From positions 1 through 49,339 of the IMG/VR virus record IMGVR_UViG_3300032236_001558: a stretch of 49,339 bases of DNA. One strand, 5' to 3'. A program made the position numbers and the translations under genes. Every line of letters starts with the position of its first letter. The stretch's first letter is position 1. Source of the stretch: a virus. The notes below the pieces were generated by a model that saw nothing but the letters and a program-made list of their open reading frames with translations, did no database searches and had not been told where the DNA came from. Shown here piece after piece: positions 39,450-46,981 of the stretch.

Positions 39450-40265
39450 ATGGGAAAAGTTTTAAATTTTAAAGGATTTTTAAATGAAGGTGCATTCGGA
39501 TCATTAAGCGCATTTGTGTTTGTTCCGGTTGATAAAAACTTCAAATCTTTGGATACAGATATACCAAATTCAAAATTATCTTTGCCTTCTCAGAGAAGCA
39601 ATTCGGGGGTGGCTGGATATCTGGTGGTTCCAGCAACAGTTGAAACCAACGAATTAATGAAAAGTCCATATATGATGGGAGGAAAATATGGTGTTTCCGG
39701 ACATATTAAATATACAAAATCCGCTCTTAATGATGGAATAATAGTTATGAATGGTGGAGACGAATTCACAACAGGTTCAGCAACTGGTGTAGCATCAGTC
39801 ACTGCTAACGTTCCTGGATTTGGACAAAATGCAGCATATTATTTCAAATCGGGAAATGCATTGATCCTAGAGGAATTGATGAAGAAGGAAGGATGGGACG
39901 AAGAAACTATTGGGGATATCAAGGGAAGAAAAATAGGGAATGGATTTCCTTCTAATACAACACTGACATATCTGGCATTTGGAGGAATAGAAGAGGCTGC
40001 TAAACTAATTAAAGAATTATTTGCAGCAAGTTCAGAAGACATTGGATTAAAATTTGAAAATCCTGAAGTTGCCAAAAATTACGATTCCACAGATTTTTTA
40101 TTAAAAATGTTTTCAAATAATCCTGCGGGATTCGTAGAATTAAATTTCTCAGAGGGAACATTTGAAAAAATATCAGCATTAGCAAAAGAAACAGGAACCG
40201 AGGAGGTTTCAAAAACAATAGACAATCTTAGCGATTTAAAATCGTCAGGATTTTTTGAAGATTAA
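39450..40265 (+). CDS. Unknown protein with capsid-targeting-like leader, first gene of the MoxR-VWA operon
   Basis: This 271-residue protein starts at the ATG at 39450 (MGKVLNFKGFLNEG). The leader MGKVLNFKGFLNE followed by Gly fits the T4 prohead-protease site (L/I)-x-E|(A/G). The rest is Gly/Ala/Ser-rich near the N terminus, with a beta-type region 'SGHIKYTKSALNDGIIVMNG' and a helical C-terminal half ('EEAAKLIKELFAASSEDIGL'). I recognise no family. It lies 11 bases before the ATPase gene and has the same leader type as the next two genes. It could be an internal head protein or a substrate of the MoxR-VWA pair. Confidence 0.72.
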   Translation: MGKVLNFKGFLNEGAFGSLSAFVFVPVDKNFKSLDTDIPNSKLSLPSQRSNSGVAGYLVVPATVETNELMKSPYMMGGKYGVSGHIKYTKSALNDGIIVMNGGDEFTTGSATGVASVTANVPGFGQNAAYYFKSGNALILEELMKKEGWDEETIGDIKGRKIGNGFPSNTTLTYLAFGGIEEAAKLIKELFAASSEDIGLKFENPEVAKNYDSTDFLLKMFSNNPAGFVELNFSEGTFEKISALAKETGTEEVSKTIDNLSDLKSSGFFED

Positions 40266-40276
40266 AAAACAATTAA

Positions 40277-41767
40277 ATGAAAAGAATACAGGATTTTAAA
40301 ACATTTACTGGAGTTAATGAAGCTAACATTTTTTCCAAAGGAGCTGAAGCTGTTAAAAAAGCAGGAAGCTGGTTAATGAATTTAATAAAAATTCAAGCAA
40401 AAAATGAAATTCCTGTAAGGGATAAGAAGTATAATCCTGAATCAGAAAGCTTTGACGATCAAGCAACCCCTGAGGCATTTATTAAAATACATCTTCCCGA
40501 AGGATCAAAAGGAGAAGATTATAAATTCACAAGAAAATTTGAAAACGAAATGAGTGAGTCAGATCCAGCTTGGAAAATAGCACAAAAGACTCAAGATCCT
40601 GAAATAGATGATGTCAGTGCTCCTGAACTTAAAAAAGAATTAGCATACCATTTTAAAAATCCGGAATCAGGAAGACCCCTTTTGATCTGGGGAGCTCCTG
40701 GAATAGGCAAGACTTCTATTGTAAAATCATTTGGTTTAGAGGATATGGGAGTTCCTGTAATAGAAGTGATTCTTAGTCTAATGGAACCAACGGATGTAGC
40801 AGGATTACCTGGTACAGAAGCTGATAAAAAATATGGTGATGTTAAAAGATCAGTAAACTATCTTCCTATGATATGGCCTTTAGATAATGGTCCAGAGGGT
40901 AAAGGAGGAATTATATTTCTTGATGAAATAAACAGAGCACATCCATCAGTGCAAGCTGCAATGCTTAAAGTTGTATTGGATAGAGAAATTGCAGGCGCTA
41001 ATTATAAAATACCTAGCAAATGGTTAATACTTGCTGCTGCAAATAGACCGGAAGACGAACCGGGCGGATTAATCAGACCAATGAGTTTTGCACTTGCGAA
41101 CAGATTTGCACAAGTAAATCTTATTTCAGATCCTTCAAGCTGGACAGGATGGGCAAGAGGAAAGGGATTAAGCGATGATGTTGTTTCGTTTGTTGAATTA
41201 ATGCAGGAGTATTTCTACATGATGCCAGGAACATTAAGTTCATATGATACAACAATGGGTGTTACCCCTAGAGCATGGGATTATGCAGCGAAAGAATATC
41301 AAGATAGAAAAGAAGAAGCAGAAGCAAAAGGTACACAATTAAGTGAATTAGAAATTTCAAAAATATTCAATAAGCATTTAGGGAAAAAAGTATCCTCTGT
41401 TATCACAGACTTTTTGGAAACCACAAAAGTTTGGCCTATCAATAGAATAACTAAGGTATTCACAGATCCTTCCGATCCTACAATACAATTACCAATGTCA
41501 TCATCGGGAAAATATGATTTAAGAAAATCGTATGCTGTTATGTACATGATTTCAAAGTATAATGCAGGACAAACATTAACCAAAGATGAATTTAGCAATT
41601 TTATTACATATCTAACAGCTTTAGATTCTGGAGAAATCGCAATGAGCGGTTTAAATATGATCAAAAGAACTCACCCAGAGGTTAAAAATTATTTAGGAGA
41701 TACTTCTCTTGAAAAATACGTAACTCCATTTGTTACTAAATATAAGGGTTTCATGAAGGAAATCTAA
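40277..41767 (+). CDS. MoxR-type AAA+ ATPase (CobS-like), with capsid-targeting-like leader
   Basis: MoxR-family AAA+ ATPases remodel or activate partner proteins together with VWA-domain proteins. This 496-residue protein has Walker A 'GAPGIGKTS' at 139-147, Walker B 'IIFLDE' at 212-217 with 'INRAHP' after it, sensor 1 'LILAAANRPED' (Asn256) and an arginine-finger region 'ALANRFAQV' (Arg276). The N terminus 'MKRIQDFKTFTGVNEAN' resembles the leaders of both neighbours. The first 130 residues have no clear domain. It is followed one base after its stop by the VWA gene, which suggests coupled synthesis of a two-component machine. Confidence 0.88.
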   Translation: MKRIQDFKTFTGVNEANIFSKGAEAVKKAGSWLMNLIKIQAKNEIPVRDKKYNPESESFDDQATPEAFIKIHLPEGSKGEDYKFTRKFENEMSESDPAWKIAQKTQDPEIDDVSAPELKKELAYHFKNPESGRPLLIWGAPGIGKTSIVKSFGLEDMGVPVIEVILSLMEPTDVAGLPGTEADKKYGDVKRSVNYLPMIWPLDNGPEGKGGIIFLDEINRAHPSVQAAMLKVVLDREIAGANYKIPSKWLILAAANRPEDEPGGLIRPMSFALANRFAQVNLISDPSSWTGWARGKGLSDDVVSFVELMQEYFYMMPGTLSSYDTTMGVTPRAWDYAAKEYQDRKEEAEAKGTQLSELEISKIFNKHLGKKVSSVITDFLETTKVWPINRITKVFTDPSDPTIQLPMSSSGKYDLRKSYAVMYMISKYNAGQTLTKDEFSNFITYLTALDSGEIAMSGLNMIKRTHPEVKNYLGDTSLEKYVTPFVTKYKGFMKEI

Positions 41768-41768
41768 T

Positions 41769-43400
41769 ATGAAAAGATTAAGAAATTTTAAGGAGTATCA
41801 ATTACTGAAAGAGAATTTTTCTCAATATGGAATGACACAGGAAAATTACGAAAAATCCATAATGAGGGTAAAAAGATGCATTTCTAAGATTCTAATGAAA
41901 GGAGGGTTTTTCGGAAACGTGCTATCTGAAATACCGGTAGCAGTTTCTAAAGAGTGCAAGTTTTTCTCTACTGACGGAACTGTTTTTATATTTAATCCTG
42001 AAAACATTTTAGGAATGAGCGATGATGAAGTTATTTGGGCGATCAATCAAGGAATTATACATCTCGCTCTGCAGCACTTCGATAGAAAAAAAGACAAGGA
42101 TGAATCAATCTGGAATCAAGCTTGTGATATAGCTGCAGAACCATATTTAGAAGGTATAGGAAAATCAGCTCTTCCTCTTAAATATAAGGATCCTAAATTC
42201 AACGGAAAATCTTCAGAAGAGATATACTCGGAATTAGAAAAATCTGGTGGCGACAGCTCCTATAAATCGTATTGCGATGTATTAGAGCCTGGTGAAATAA
42301 ACACAGAAAAAACATCGGAGACCATAATGGGTGATATTGATTCAATCAGAGGAGATTCGGATCATGAGTTTGATAAGAAAGAATTCAGTGATAAAAAAGG
42401 AGAACAAGAAGAAACAGGAGACAATCAAACACCAATGGGAGATGAAGATGATAAAAAAGGTGAAGATGATACACAGTCAGATAATGGAGCATCTGACGGA
42501 GGAGATAATGGGGAAGGTGAAGAATCTGACGGAACAGGAGAAGGTGAAGGAGAATCTGGAGAGGGTGAGGGGAAAGAAGGAAAGGGTCAAAAAGGAAAAG
42601 ACGGTAAACCAACAGATAAAGAAGGAAGTACAGGTAATGAATGGAATAAAGGATCAGAGGAAGATAAAAAGGATTGGAACGAAAAAATAGAAAAAACTGA
42701 ACCTGTAAGTAAAAAAGATATTTCTAAAAAAATACAGGAGATAACAGAAAGAGCTGCTAATAAAGGAACGGGGGGTGGCGGAGTTTCACCAGCATTAAGA
42801 AAATTTATAGAAGACCTTGTCAATCCACAGATTGATTGGAGGAAGATACTTCAAAGATATGTTTCGGAAGCAGATGAAGATCCAACAATGTACAAAATAC
42901 CAAACAGAAGGTATGCATCAAGGGACATATATCTTCCGGGATTGAAAGGTAAAGAAGAAGGATTTGGAACAGTAGTTATTGCTGTTGATACGTCAGGAAG
43001 TATAGGACAAGACGAATACAATACATTCTTAGCAGAATCAAGAAGCGTATTAAAGACATTCCAACCGAAGGAAATATATATTATTTACTGTAGCGATGGT
43101 ATGGAACCACCTTCTGGCGGGATTGATAGATTAGCATCTGCAGCTCAGCCATTAGATAAATCCAAACAAATGTCTACAGGAGGTAACGATGGAGGATTTG
43201 ATCCCCCTATTAAGTGGGTAGAGCAAAATCTAATCAAGAAAGGTAAAGACTTAGCTTGTATGATATATTTCACTGATGGAGGTGCAAATGATCCAGAGAA
43301 ACCAAAATGGCACAGAAAGATGATATGGGCAATGACCACTAATCACAAAATGCCTTTCGGTAAACATGTAAATGTTCCGATTAATAAATTAAAAAAATAA
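41769..43400 (+). CDS. VWA-domain protein with metallopeptidase-like N-terminal domain (partner of the MoxR ATPase)
   Basis: This 543-residue protein has a leader 'MKRLRNFKEYQLLKEN'. An N-terminal domain follows, similar to the putative metallopeptidase domain of VWA-like proteins ('GMSDDEVIWAINQGIIHLAL', then Gln-His), but the HExxH zinc motif is replaced by H98-LALQ-H103, so it is probably not catalytic. An acidic Gly/Glu/Lys linker spans about residues 215-300. The VWA domain starts near 400 with MIDAS 'DTSGS' at 407-411 and 'IYFTDGGANDP' later. Such proteins bind client proteins and are moved by MoxR ATPases. Its function in a phage is unknown. Confidence 0.85.
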   Translation: MKRLRNFKEYQLLKENFSQYGMTQENYEKSIMRVKRCISKILMKGGFFGNVLSEIPVAVSKECKFFSTDGTVFIFNPENILGMSDDEVIWAINQGIIHLALQHFDRKKDKDESIWNQACDIAAEPYLEGIGKSALPLKYKDPKFNGKSSEEIYSELEKSGGDSSYKSYCDVLEPGEINTEKTSETIMGDIDSIRGDSDHEFDKKEFSDKKGEQEETGDNQTPMGDEDDKKGEDDTQSDNGASDGGDNGEGEESDGTGEGEGESGEGEGKEGKGQKGKDGKPTDKEGSTGNEWNKGSEEDKKDWNEKIEKTEPVSKKDISKKIQEITERAANKGTGGGGVSPALRKFIEDLVNPQIDWRKILQRYVSEADEDPTMYKIPNRRYASRDIYLPGLKGKEEGFGTVVIAVDTSGSIGQDEYNTFLAESRSVLKTFQPKEIYIIYCSDGMEPPSGGIDRLASAAQPLDKSKQMSTGGNDGGFDPPIKWVEQNLIKKGKDLACMIYFTDGGANDPEKPKWHRKMIWAMTTNHKMPFGKHVNVPINKLKK

Positions 43401-43404
43401 GAGT

Positions 43405-44043
43405 ATGAAAAAAATTCTCTCAATGATCATGATTATGATCGTATTTGCATTCGTTGCAAAAGCACAAGATGTTGTAATTTTAAAACACACGAATTACACA
43501 TCGCATTTTTCGAAATCGAAAAAATATCCAGTCCTTGTTGAATGGTGGGCAACAAAAGCAAAGGTTGCATGCGAAAAACCTTTAGCTAGAAAGGATAATT
43601 TCAAACCGGATCCATTATTACCAACAGAAACAGATCTTGGTGATGATTATAAAGGGAGCGGAACAGATAGAGGTCATATGATGCCCGCTGCTGACAATCT
43701 TTGTCAAACACCAGCAGTTCAGGATGAGTGTTTTTATTTTTCTAATATGGCTGCACAATACCATTCATTAAATGCAGGAGATTGGAAATCTTTAGAAACA
43801 TTAGAAAGACAATTGGCAACAGAAAAGGATTCAGTTCACGTTTGGTGTGGAAATATAGGAGAAGCTAAAAGAGTTGGAAAAGTAGCAGTACCTACTGAAT
43901 GTTGGAAGGTTATTTATGTTGTTAAAACTAAAGAATGGATGGCTTATACTTTTAAAAACACAACAGACAAACCATCAGGTTTAAACACCCACAAAGTAAC
44001 AGTTGCTGACATTACTAAATTAACTGGTCTTAAGTTTAACTAA
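43405..44043 (+). CDS. Secreted DNA/RNA non-specific endonuclease (NucA/EndoG-like)
   Basis: This 212-residue protein has a Sec signal peptide (MKKILSMIMIMIVFAFVAKA, cleavage after Ala20, then QDVV). The bba-Me nuclease motif 'D88-R-G-H91-MMPA' is followed by 'YFSNMAAQYHSLNAGDWKSL' with the metal Asn residues N114 and N123 and Glu131, the normal arrangement of Serratia/NucA nucleases. The gene starts four bases after the VWA stop, so it is the last gene of the plus-strand operon, and a terminator follows. An exported nuclease could degrade extracellular or competing phage DNA, or act on periplasmic DNA during entry. Confidence 0.9.
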   Translation: MKKILSMIMIMIVFAFVAKAQDVVILKHTNYTSHFSKSKKYPVLVEWWATKAKVACEKPLARKDNFKPDPLLPTETDLGDDYKGSGTDRGHMMPAADNLCQTPAVQDECFYFSNMAAQYHSLNAGDWKSLETLERQLATEKDSVHVWCGNIGEAKRVGKVAVPTECWKVIYVVKTKEWMAYTFKNTTDKPSGLNTHKVTVADITKLTGLKFN

Positions 44044-44062
44044 TAAATTGCAAAATAAAAAT

Positions 44063-44093
44063 AAAACCCAGATCTTTTAGGTCTGGGTTTTTT
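44063..44093. terminator. Bidirectional intrinsic terminator
   Basis: The plus strand reads AAACCCAGA, loop TCTTTTAGG, TCTGGGTTT, then TTT. The minus strand has T-rich sequence after the same stem (TTTTATTTTTATTTT). It ends the plus-strand operon and also the minus-strand RNA unit coming from 44.9 kb. Confidence 0.88.
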
Positions 44094-44100
44094 AATGCAT

Positions 44101-44193
44101 CCTACTCTGGAATCTCACTTTTTTACGTGAGGTGAACATCTAGCATCATACTGCGCATCATATGACTTTTACTACTAGAGGTAGGCGGAATTG
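44101..44193 (-). other. Structured stretch downstream of the cloverleaf-like RNA
   Basis: The ends pair (CCTAC-C-TCT with AGAGTAGG on the minus strand). Inside are a hairpin CTCAC/GTGAG and a repeated ATGATG/CATCAT element around TGCGCA. There is no T-loop consensus, so it is not a normal tRNA. A 25-codon open frame (MDSIPPTSSSK...) crosses it, but I do not call it a gene. It may be the 3' part of the RNA transcript that ends at the terminator. Confidence 0.35.
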
Positions 44194-44208
44194 AATCCAT
44201 GCTCAATG

Positions 44209-44366
44209 CTGATCAGGAAGGATTCGAACCTTCATGCGGCAATTCAATAAATGGCACTTATGCTTGCAAGCGTGTGGTCAACCCATTACCATTTATCTAT
44301 TTCGTGATCCGCGCCCCCGAGACAGGAGGGTATGTCTGCCGTGCGTGCGCTTTTCATCACCGATCA
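44209..44366 (-). ncRNA. 158-nt tRNA-like cloverleaf RNA with enlarged D and anticodon arms
   Basis: On the minus strand, TGATCGG (44366-44360) pairs perfectly (one G-U) with CTGATCA (44216-44210), forming a 7-bp acceptor stem with G as unpaired discriminator. Directly before the 3' acceptor strand is a canonical T arm GAAGG-TTCGAAT-CCTTC. Where a tRNA has its D arm there is a long hairpin (TGAT/ATCA, GCGC/GCGC, AGACA/TGTCT). In place of the anticodon arm there is an ATAAATGG/CCATTTAT stem with a 34-nt top. It starts 6 bases after the small lipoprotein stop. It could be a stable phage RNA, an intron-bearing tRNA or a tmRNA-like remnant. No tag frame was found. Confidence 0.6.
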
Positions 44367-44372
44367 GTATGA

Positions 44373-44495
44373 TTACCATCTATATACTTTATAAGTGTGA
44401 TATCTTTTAAAATGATGGTGGAAGTGTCCCTTTCTTACAGGTACACATCCACTTATAAATGAAATGATAATAATTAGTAGCACAATCTTTTTCAT
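44373..44495 (-). CDS. 40-residue lipoprotein
   Basis: I read this frame directly. The protein is a lipoprotein precursor with basic start MKKI, hydrophobic core 'VLLIIIISFISGC' ending in the lipobox Cys at residue 17, and a short His/Arg/Lys-rich mature part (VPVRKGHFHHHFKRYHTYKV). It starts two bases after the stop of the 76-residue membrane protein gene and is probably coupled to it. A small membrane protein followed by a tiny lipoprotein recalls inner/outer spanin pairs, but the upstream partner lacks the periplasmic coiled coil typical of them. Confidence 0.72.
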   Translation of the reverse strand: MKKIVLLIIIISFISGCVPVRKGHFHHHFKRYHTYKVYRW

Positions 44496-44497
44496 CT

Positions 44498-44728
44498 TTA
44501 AACCCTTGTATTAGTGTTCCTACGTCTTGCTTCTTCAGCTTCTCTATATATTCTAATCCAAGTTAACGATACGTCCACTAATGTCAATAATGGGGCTAAT
44601 ATGACTACCATAATAGTGTCCAATCCTGGCGATACCCCGATACCCCCACCTAAATCTGTTTTTTGGTATCTTTTATTTAATTGATAAATGCAATAAGCTG
44701 CTGAAAGCAGATAAATTATCCAAAACAT
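44498..44728 (-). CDS. Small two-pass membrane protein
   Basis: This 76-residue protein has hydrophobic segments at residues 1-17 ('MFWIIYLLSAAYCIYQL') and about 36-58 ('GLDTIMVVILAPLLTLVDVS'), with a Gly-rich loop (DLGGGIGVSPG) between them and a basic C terminus (REAEEARRRNTNTRV). It precedes the 40-residue lipoprotein by two bases. It could belong to lysis or envelope modification. No family is recognised. Confidence 0.7.
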   Translation of the reverse strand: MFWIIYLLSAAYCIYQLNKRYQKTDLGGGIGVSPGLDTIMVVILAPLLTLVDVSLTWIRIYREAEEARRRNTNTRV

Positions 44729-44831
44729 ATTTTTAATTTTTATTTTACTAAATTCGTTTTCTAAAAATAAACCAGATCAGTTTATTAGACATAATCTGGT
44801 TTATCTAAATTTCGGTACGAAAATGCGTATG

Positions 44832-44904
44832 AGCGGGAGACCAGGCTCGAACTGGCCACCTATAGCTTGGAAGGCTATCGCTCTACCGAATGAGCTACTC
44901 CCGC
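44832..44904 (-). tRNA. tRNA-Gly (anticodon TCC)
   Basis: This is a complete cloverleaf on the minus strand: acceptor GCGGGAG/CTCCCGC, D stem GCTC/GAGC, anticodon stem ATAGC/GCTAT with loop CTTCCAA (anticodon TCC), and T arm GCCAG-TTCGAGC-CTGGT. There is no encoded CCA. GGA/GGG codons are served; GGA is common in this AT-rich genome. Confidence 0.95.
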
Positions 44905-44907
44905 TTT

Positions 44908-46119
44908 TTAAATCAATCCTGGATTTTTTTCAAATTTAAATCCGGTTAGATCTTCGTATAATTTCTCTCCTTTGGATAGTCTAGGGAAATTATAAACAAT
45001 TGGATAGACTTTTTTATAGTATTCGTAAATACTTCTAACATATTCCTCTCCAAAGTTCTTTACTATGTATCCTATCACAATTACTTGAAAAATTTCAGAC
45101 CATTTGTAAAAAGTTAGATGAGAAAGACCATAAAAATCAAAATCAAATAATTCAGTAATGTCTCTCATCGAATTTACTTTGGTTGTTCTACCGTAATGTT
45201 CGTGATACTCTTTAGATCTTGTATATAATACTCCGTTAACGCGAATTGTTTCATCTATTTCGACGTCTTTATGAGAATTATGGATCATAGTGAATGGAAA
45301 TTCTAGATCGTCTAAATGGGATCCAAAATTAGCATCTAGCATGAATGGAGAATCTCTAAGTATGAATGTTCTTTTTTCTCTGACATCGTTTCTGTACTTT
45401 TCACTTATCTCAAGAAGATTCATATGGATCATCAGCTGCTCAATATAGCATTCACCGTTTTTAGTCGAATCTATGATTTCCTTATTTCTTATGTAATGAT
45501 CCAATGCCATCTGCGAAGCAATATTAAAATTCTCATAATCGTTAGCTATCACTATATTCATATTAGGTACTTCGCCTATTCTAAGATTATTCAATTTGAA
45601 TTCTGAATGATCCGCTACTAATTTATCAAAAAGACCAAGATATGTTATTTTAGCAGATTTGAAAAAAGAATCAGATTCCACAAGAGATGGATAATTATTA
45701 AATATATCGGCTAATTTTTCATCACCACCTTTATGAACGGGAGGTCTTATATCTTGGTGCGAGTATACGACCGATGCATCATATTTGGAAAAGTCTATCT
45801 TATTGTATATTAAGGTGTCAGTATCAATATGAACAAATGGCTCTTTTATTTCTCTGTATATTCTAAGTTTAGGTATACAAAAAAGATCCGACGTGGTGTC
45901 CTGTAGAATATCAGTGTTTATATCATCATACGGAAGACCTATATCAACTATTTGTTTCTTTACTGTATTGTTTGTATATAGTGAAATCCCACCGTGCTCT
46001 CTTTTTGCAAGCAGGACACTAAGCATTTGAACATACATTAGATCTTTCCAAATTATGCTCTTGTGCTTTTCGTTTTTAGTGTCAAATTTATTTGGAACGA
46101 ATGTGTGAATTAATTTCAT
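44908..46119 (-). CDS. Glycosyltransferase-like protein (GT-A fold, DxD)
   Basis: The N-terminal half of this 403-residue protein has the layout of retaining GT-A enzymes: 'MKLIHTFVPNK', 'HGGISLYTNNTVKKQIVDIG', then 'EPFVHIDTDTLIYNKIDFSK' with the D-x-D nucleotide-sugar motif (DTD), 'VYSHQDIR' and 'PNMNIVIANDYENFN'. The C-terminal half is helical. It resembles uncharacterised Bacteroidota proteins with a glycosyltransferase domain. With two oxygenases and an SGNH hydrolase nearby, it may modify host glycans, virion proteins or hydroxymethylated DNA. The substrate is unknown. Confidence 0.6.
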   Translation of the reverse strand: MKLIHTFVPNKFDTKNEKHKSIIWKDLMYVQMLSVLLAKREHGGISLYTNNTVKKQIVDIGLPYDDINTDILQDTTSDLFCIPKLRIYREIKEPFVHIDTDTLIYNKIDFSKYDASVVYSHQDIRPPVHKGGDEKLADIFNNYPSLVESDSFFKSAKITYLGLFDKLVADHSEFKLNNLRIGEVPNMNIVIANDYENFNIASQMALDHYIRNKEIIDSTKNGECYIEQLMIHMNLLEISEKYRNDVREKRTFILRDSPFMLDANFGSHLDDLEFPFTMIHNSHKDVEIDETIRVNGVLYTRSKEYHEHYGRTTKVNSMRDITELFDFDFYGLSHLTFYKWSEIFQVIVIGYIVKNFGEEYVRSIYEYYKKVYPIVYNFPRLSKGEKLYEDLTGFKFEKNPGLI

Positions 46120-46128
46120 CTAAAAATT

Positions 46129-46905
46129 CTATCTGAGCTTTTTTACCTCCCAGTATTTTAATTTTAGACCATAAACGTCAATTGGTTCCCTTTTCATATG
46201 TTCCCCCTTTCTTAATGGATATCCTTTTACCGTGTATCCTGCTAAAACTGATCTTCGAAAATGATCGCTGGTATTTTCACTAGATCCATGAACTATATGT
46301 GAATGAAGAAAAACTGCTTGTCCTTTTTTAGTCTTTGGTGTTACCCTAGTAAAATTATGACCCTCTGGCATAACACACGCCTTACCTCTTTCATTTCTCC
46401 ATCTGACTGGATTAAGTTTTGCCCTTTCCTCGTCTATTTCAATCGGCAGTATAGGAAGAAGATGGGATGTTTCATAGAACCAAACCCCTCCATTAGATTC
46501 ATCAGTGTCGTCAAGGGATATACTAACATTTGCAGTTTTATTCCAAGAGGTTTGCATGTAGAATGAATCTTGATGTGCATCTCTTCCTAGCTCTCCTGGT
46601 GGTTTAAAATAAGCCCAGGTTTGAACTCCTTGGATTTCCTCGTTCATTAGGAATTCCATCGCTTCTATTATTTTGGGATGCCCTAATATTTTGGAAACTA
46701 ATTCAGATTCTTTGTGTGGATGCATGTACGGATCATACTCCCCATACTTATCATCTGCCAGGTTTCTTTTTTCTCTAAGATCATTAAGGTCCTCTGATAT
46801 CAAATCAGCCTCTTCTGGCGTTATTAAATCTATAACAGAATAGCCCTTATACTTCCAATCGAAAGAAAGTATTTGCACTTCTTCGTGCGTTAGGTATTTA
46901 AACAT
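46129..46905 (-). CDS. Phytanoyl-CoA dioxygenase-family 2-oxoglutarate/Fe(II) oxygenase
   Basis: This family hydroxylates aliphatic substrates using 2-oxoglutarate and Fe(II). The 258 residues contain the iron triad H111-x-D113 ('RDAHQDSFYMQTS') and a distal His in 'AVFLHSHIVHGSSENTSDHF', followed by the 2-oxoglutarate Arg ('RRSVLAGYTVKGYP'). The conserved 'LDDTDESNGGVWFYETSHLL' lies between them. It stands directly upstream (9 bases) of the glycosyltransferase-like gene in the same operon. The substrate is unknown; DNA, protein or lipid hydroxylation is possible. Confidence 0.85.
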   Translation of the reverse strand: MFKYLTHEEVQILSFDWKYKGYSVIDLITPEEADLISEDLNDLREKRNLADDKYGEYDPYMHPHKESELVSKILGHPKIIEAMEFLMNEEIQGVQTWAYFKPPGELGRDAHQDSFYMQTSWNKTANVSISLDDTDESNGGVWFYETSHLLPILPIEIDEERAKLNPVRWRNERGKACVMPEGHNFTRVTPKTKKGQAVFLHSHIVHGSSENTSDHFRRSVLAGYTVKGYPLRKGEHMKREPIDVYGLKLKYWEVKKLR

Positions 46906-46923
46906 GGGGGTGTTTATTTTATG

Positions 46924-46933
46924 TTATATATAC
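46924..46933 (-). promoter_or_regulatory. GTATATATAA box before the PhyH/GT operon
   Basis: The minus-strand decamer GTATATATAA lies about 19 bases before the ATG at 46905, in the short divergent gap to the plus-strand SGNH gene. Confidence 0.4.
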
Positions 46934-46981
46934 CTTAATTGGAATATTCCATTTCTATAACCTATAATAAATAAAGATCAC

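Noticed and set aside
42331-42690. Plus-strand 119-residue Lys/Glu-rich frame inside the VWA gene
   Set aside because: It is the shifted frame of the acidic Gly/Glu/Lys linker of the VWA protein.
44116-44193. 25-codon ORF (MDSIPPTSSSK...) on the minus strand
   Set aside because: It has low-complexity Ser/Met content, lies in a strongly paired segment and lacks a start context. It is too weak to call a gene.
44094-44366. tmRNA interpretation of the cloverleaf-like RNA
   Set aside because: I found no tag frame ending in a hydrophobic-Ala-Ala sequence and no typical tmRNA 5' sequence. Only the acceptor stem and T arm match.
44209-44366. Group I intron inside a tRNA
   Set aside because: The extra sequence is only about 80 nt, too short for a self-splicing group I core.
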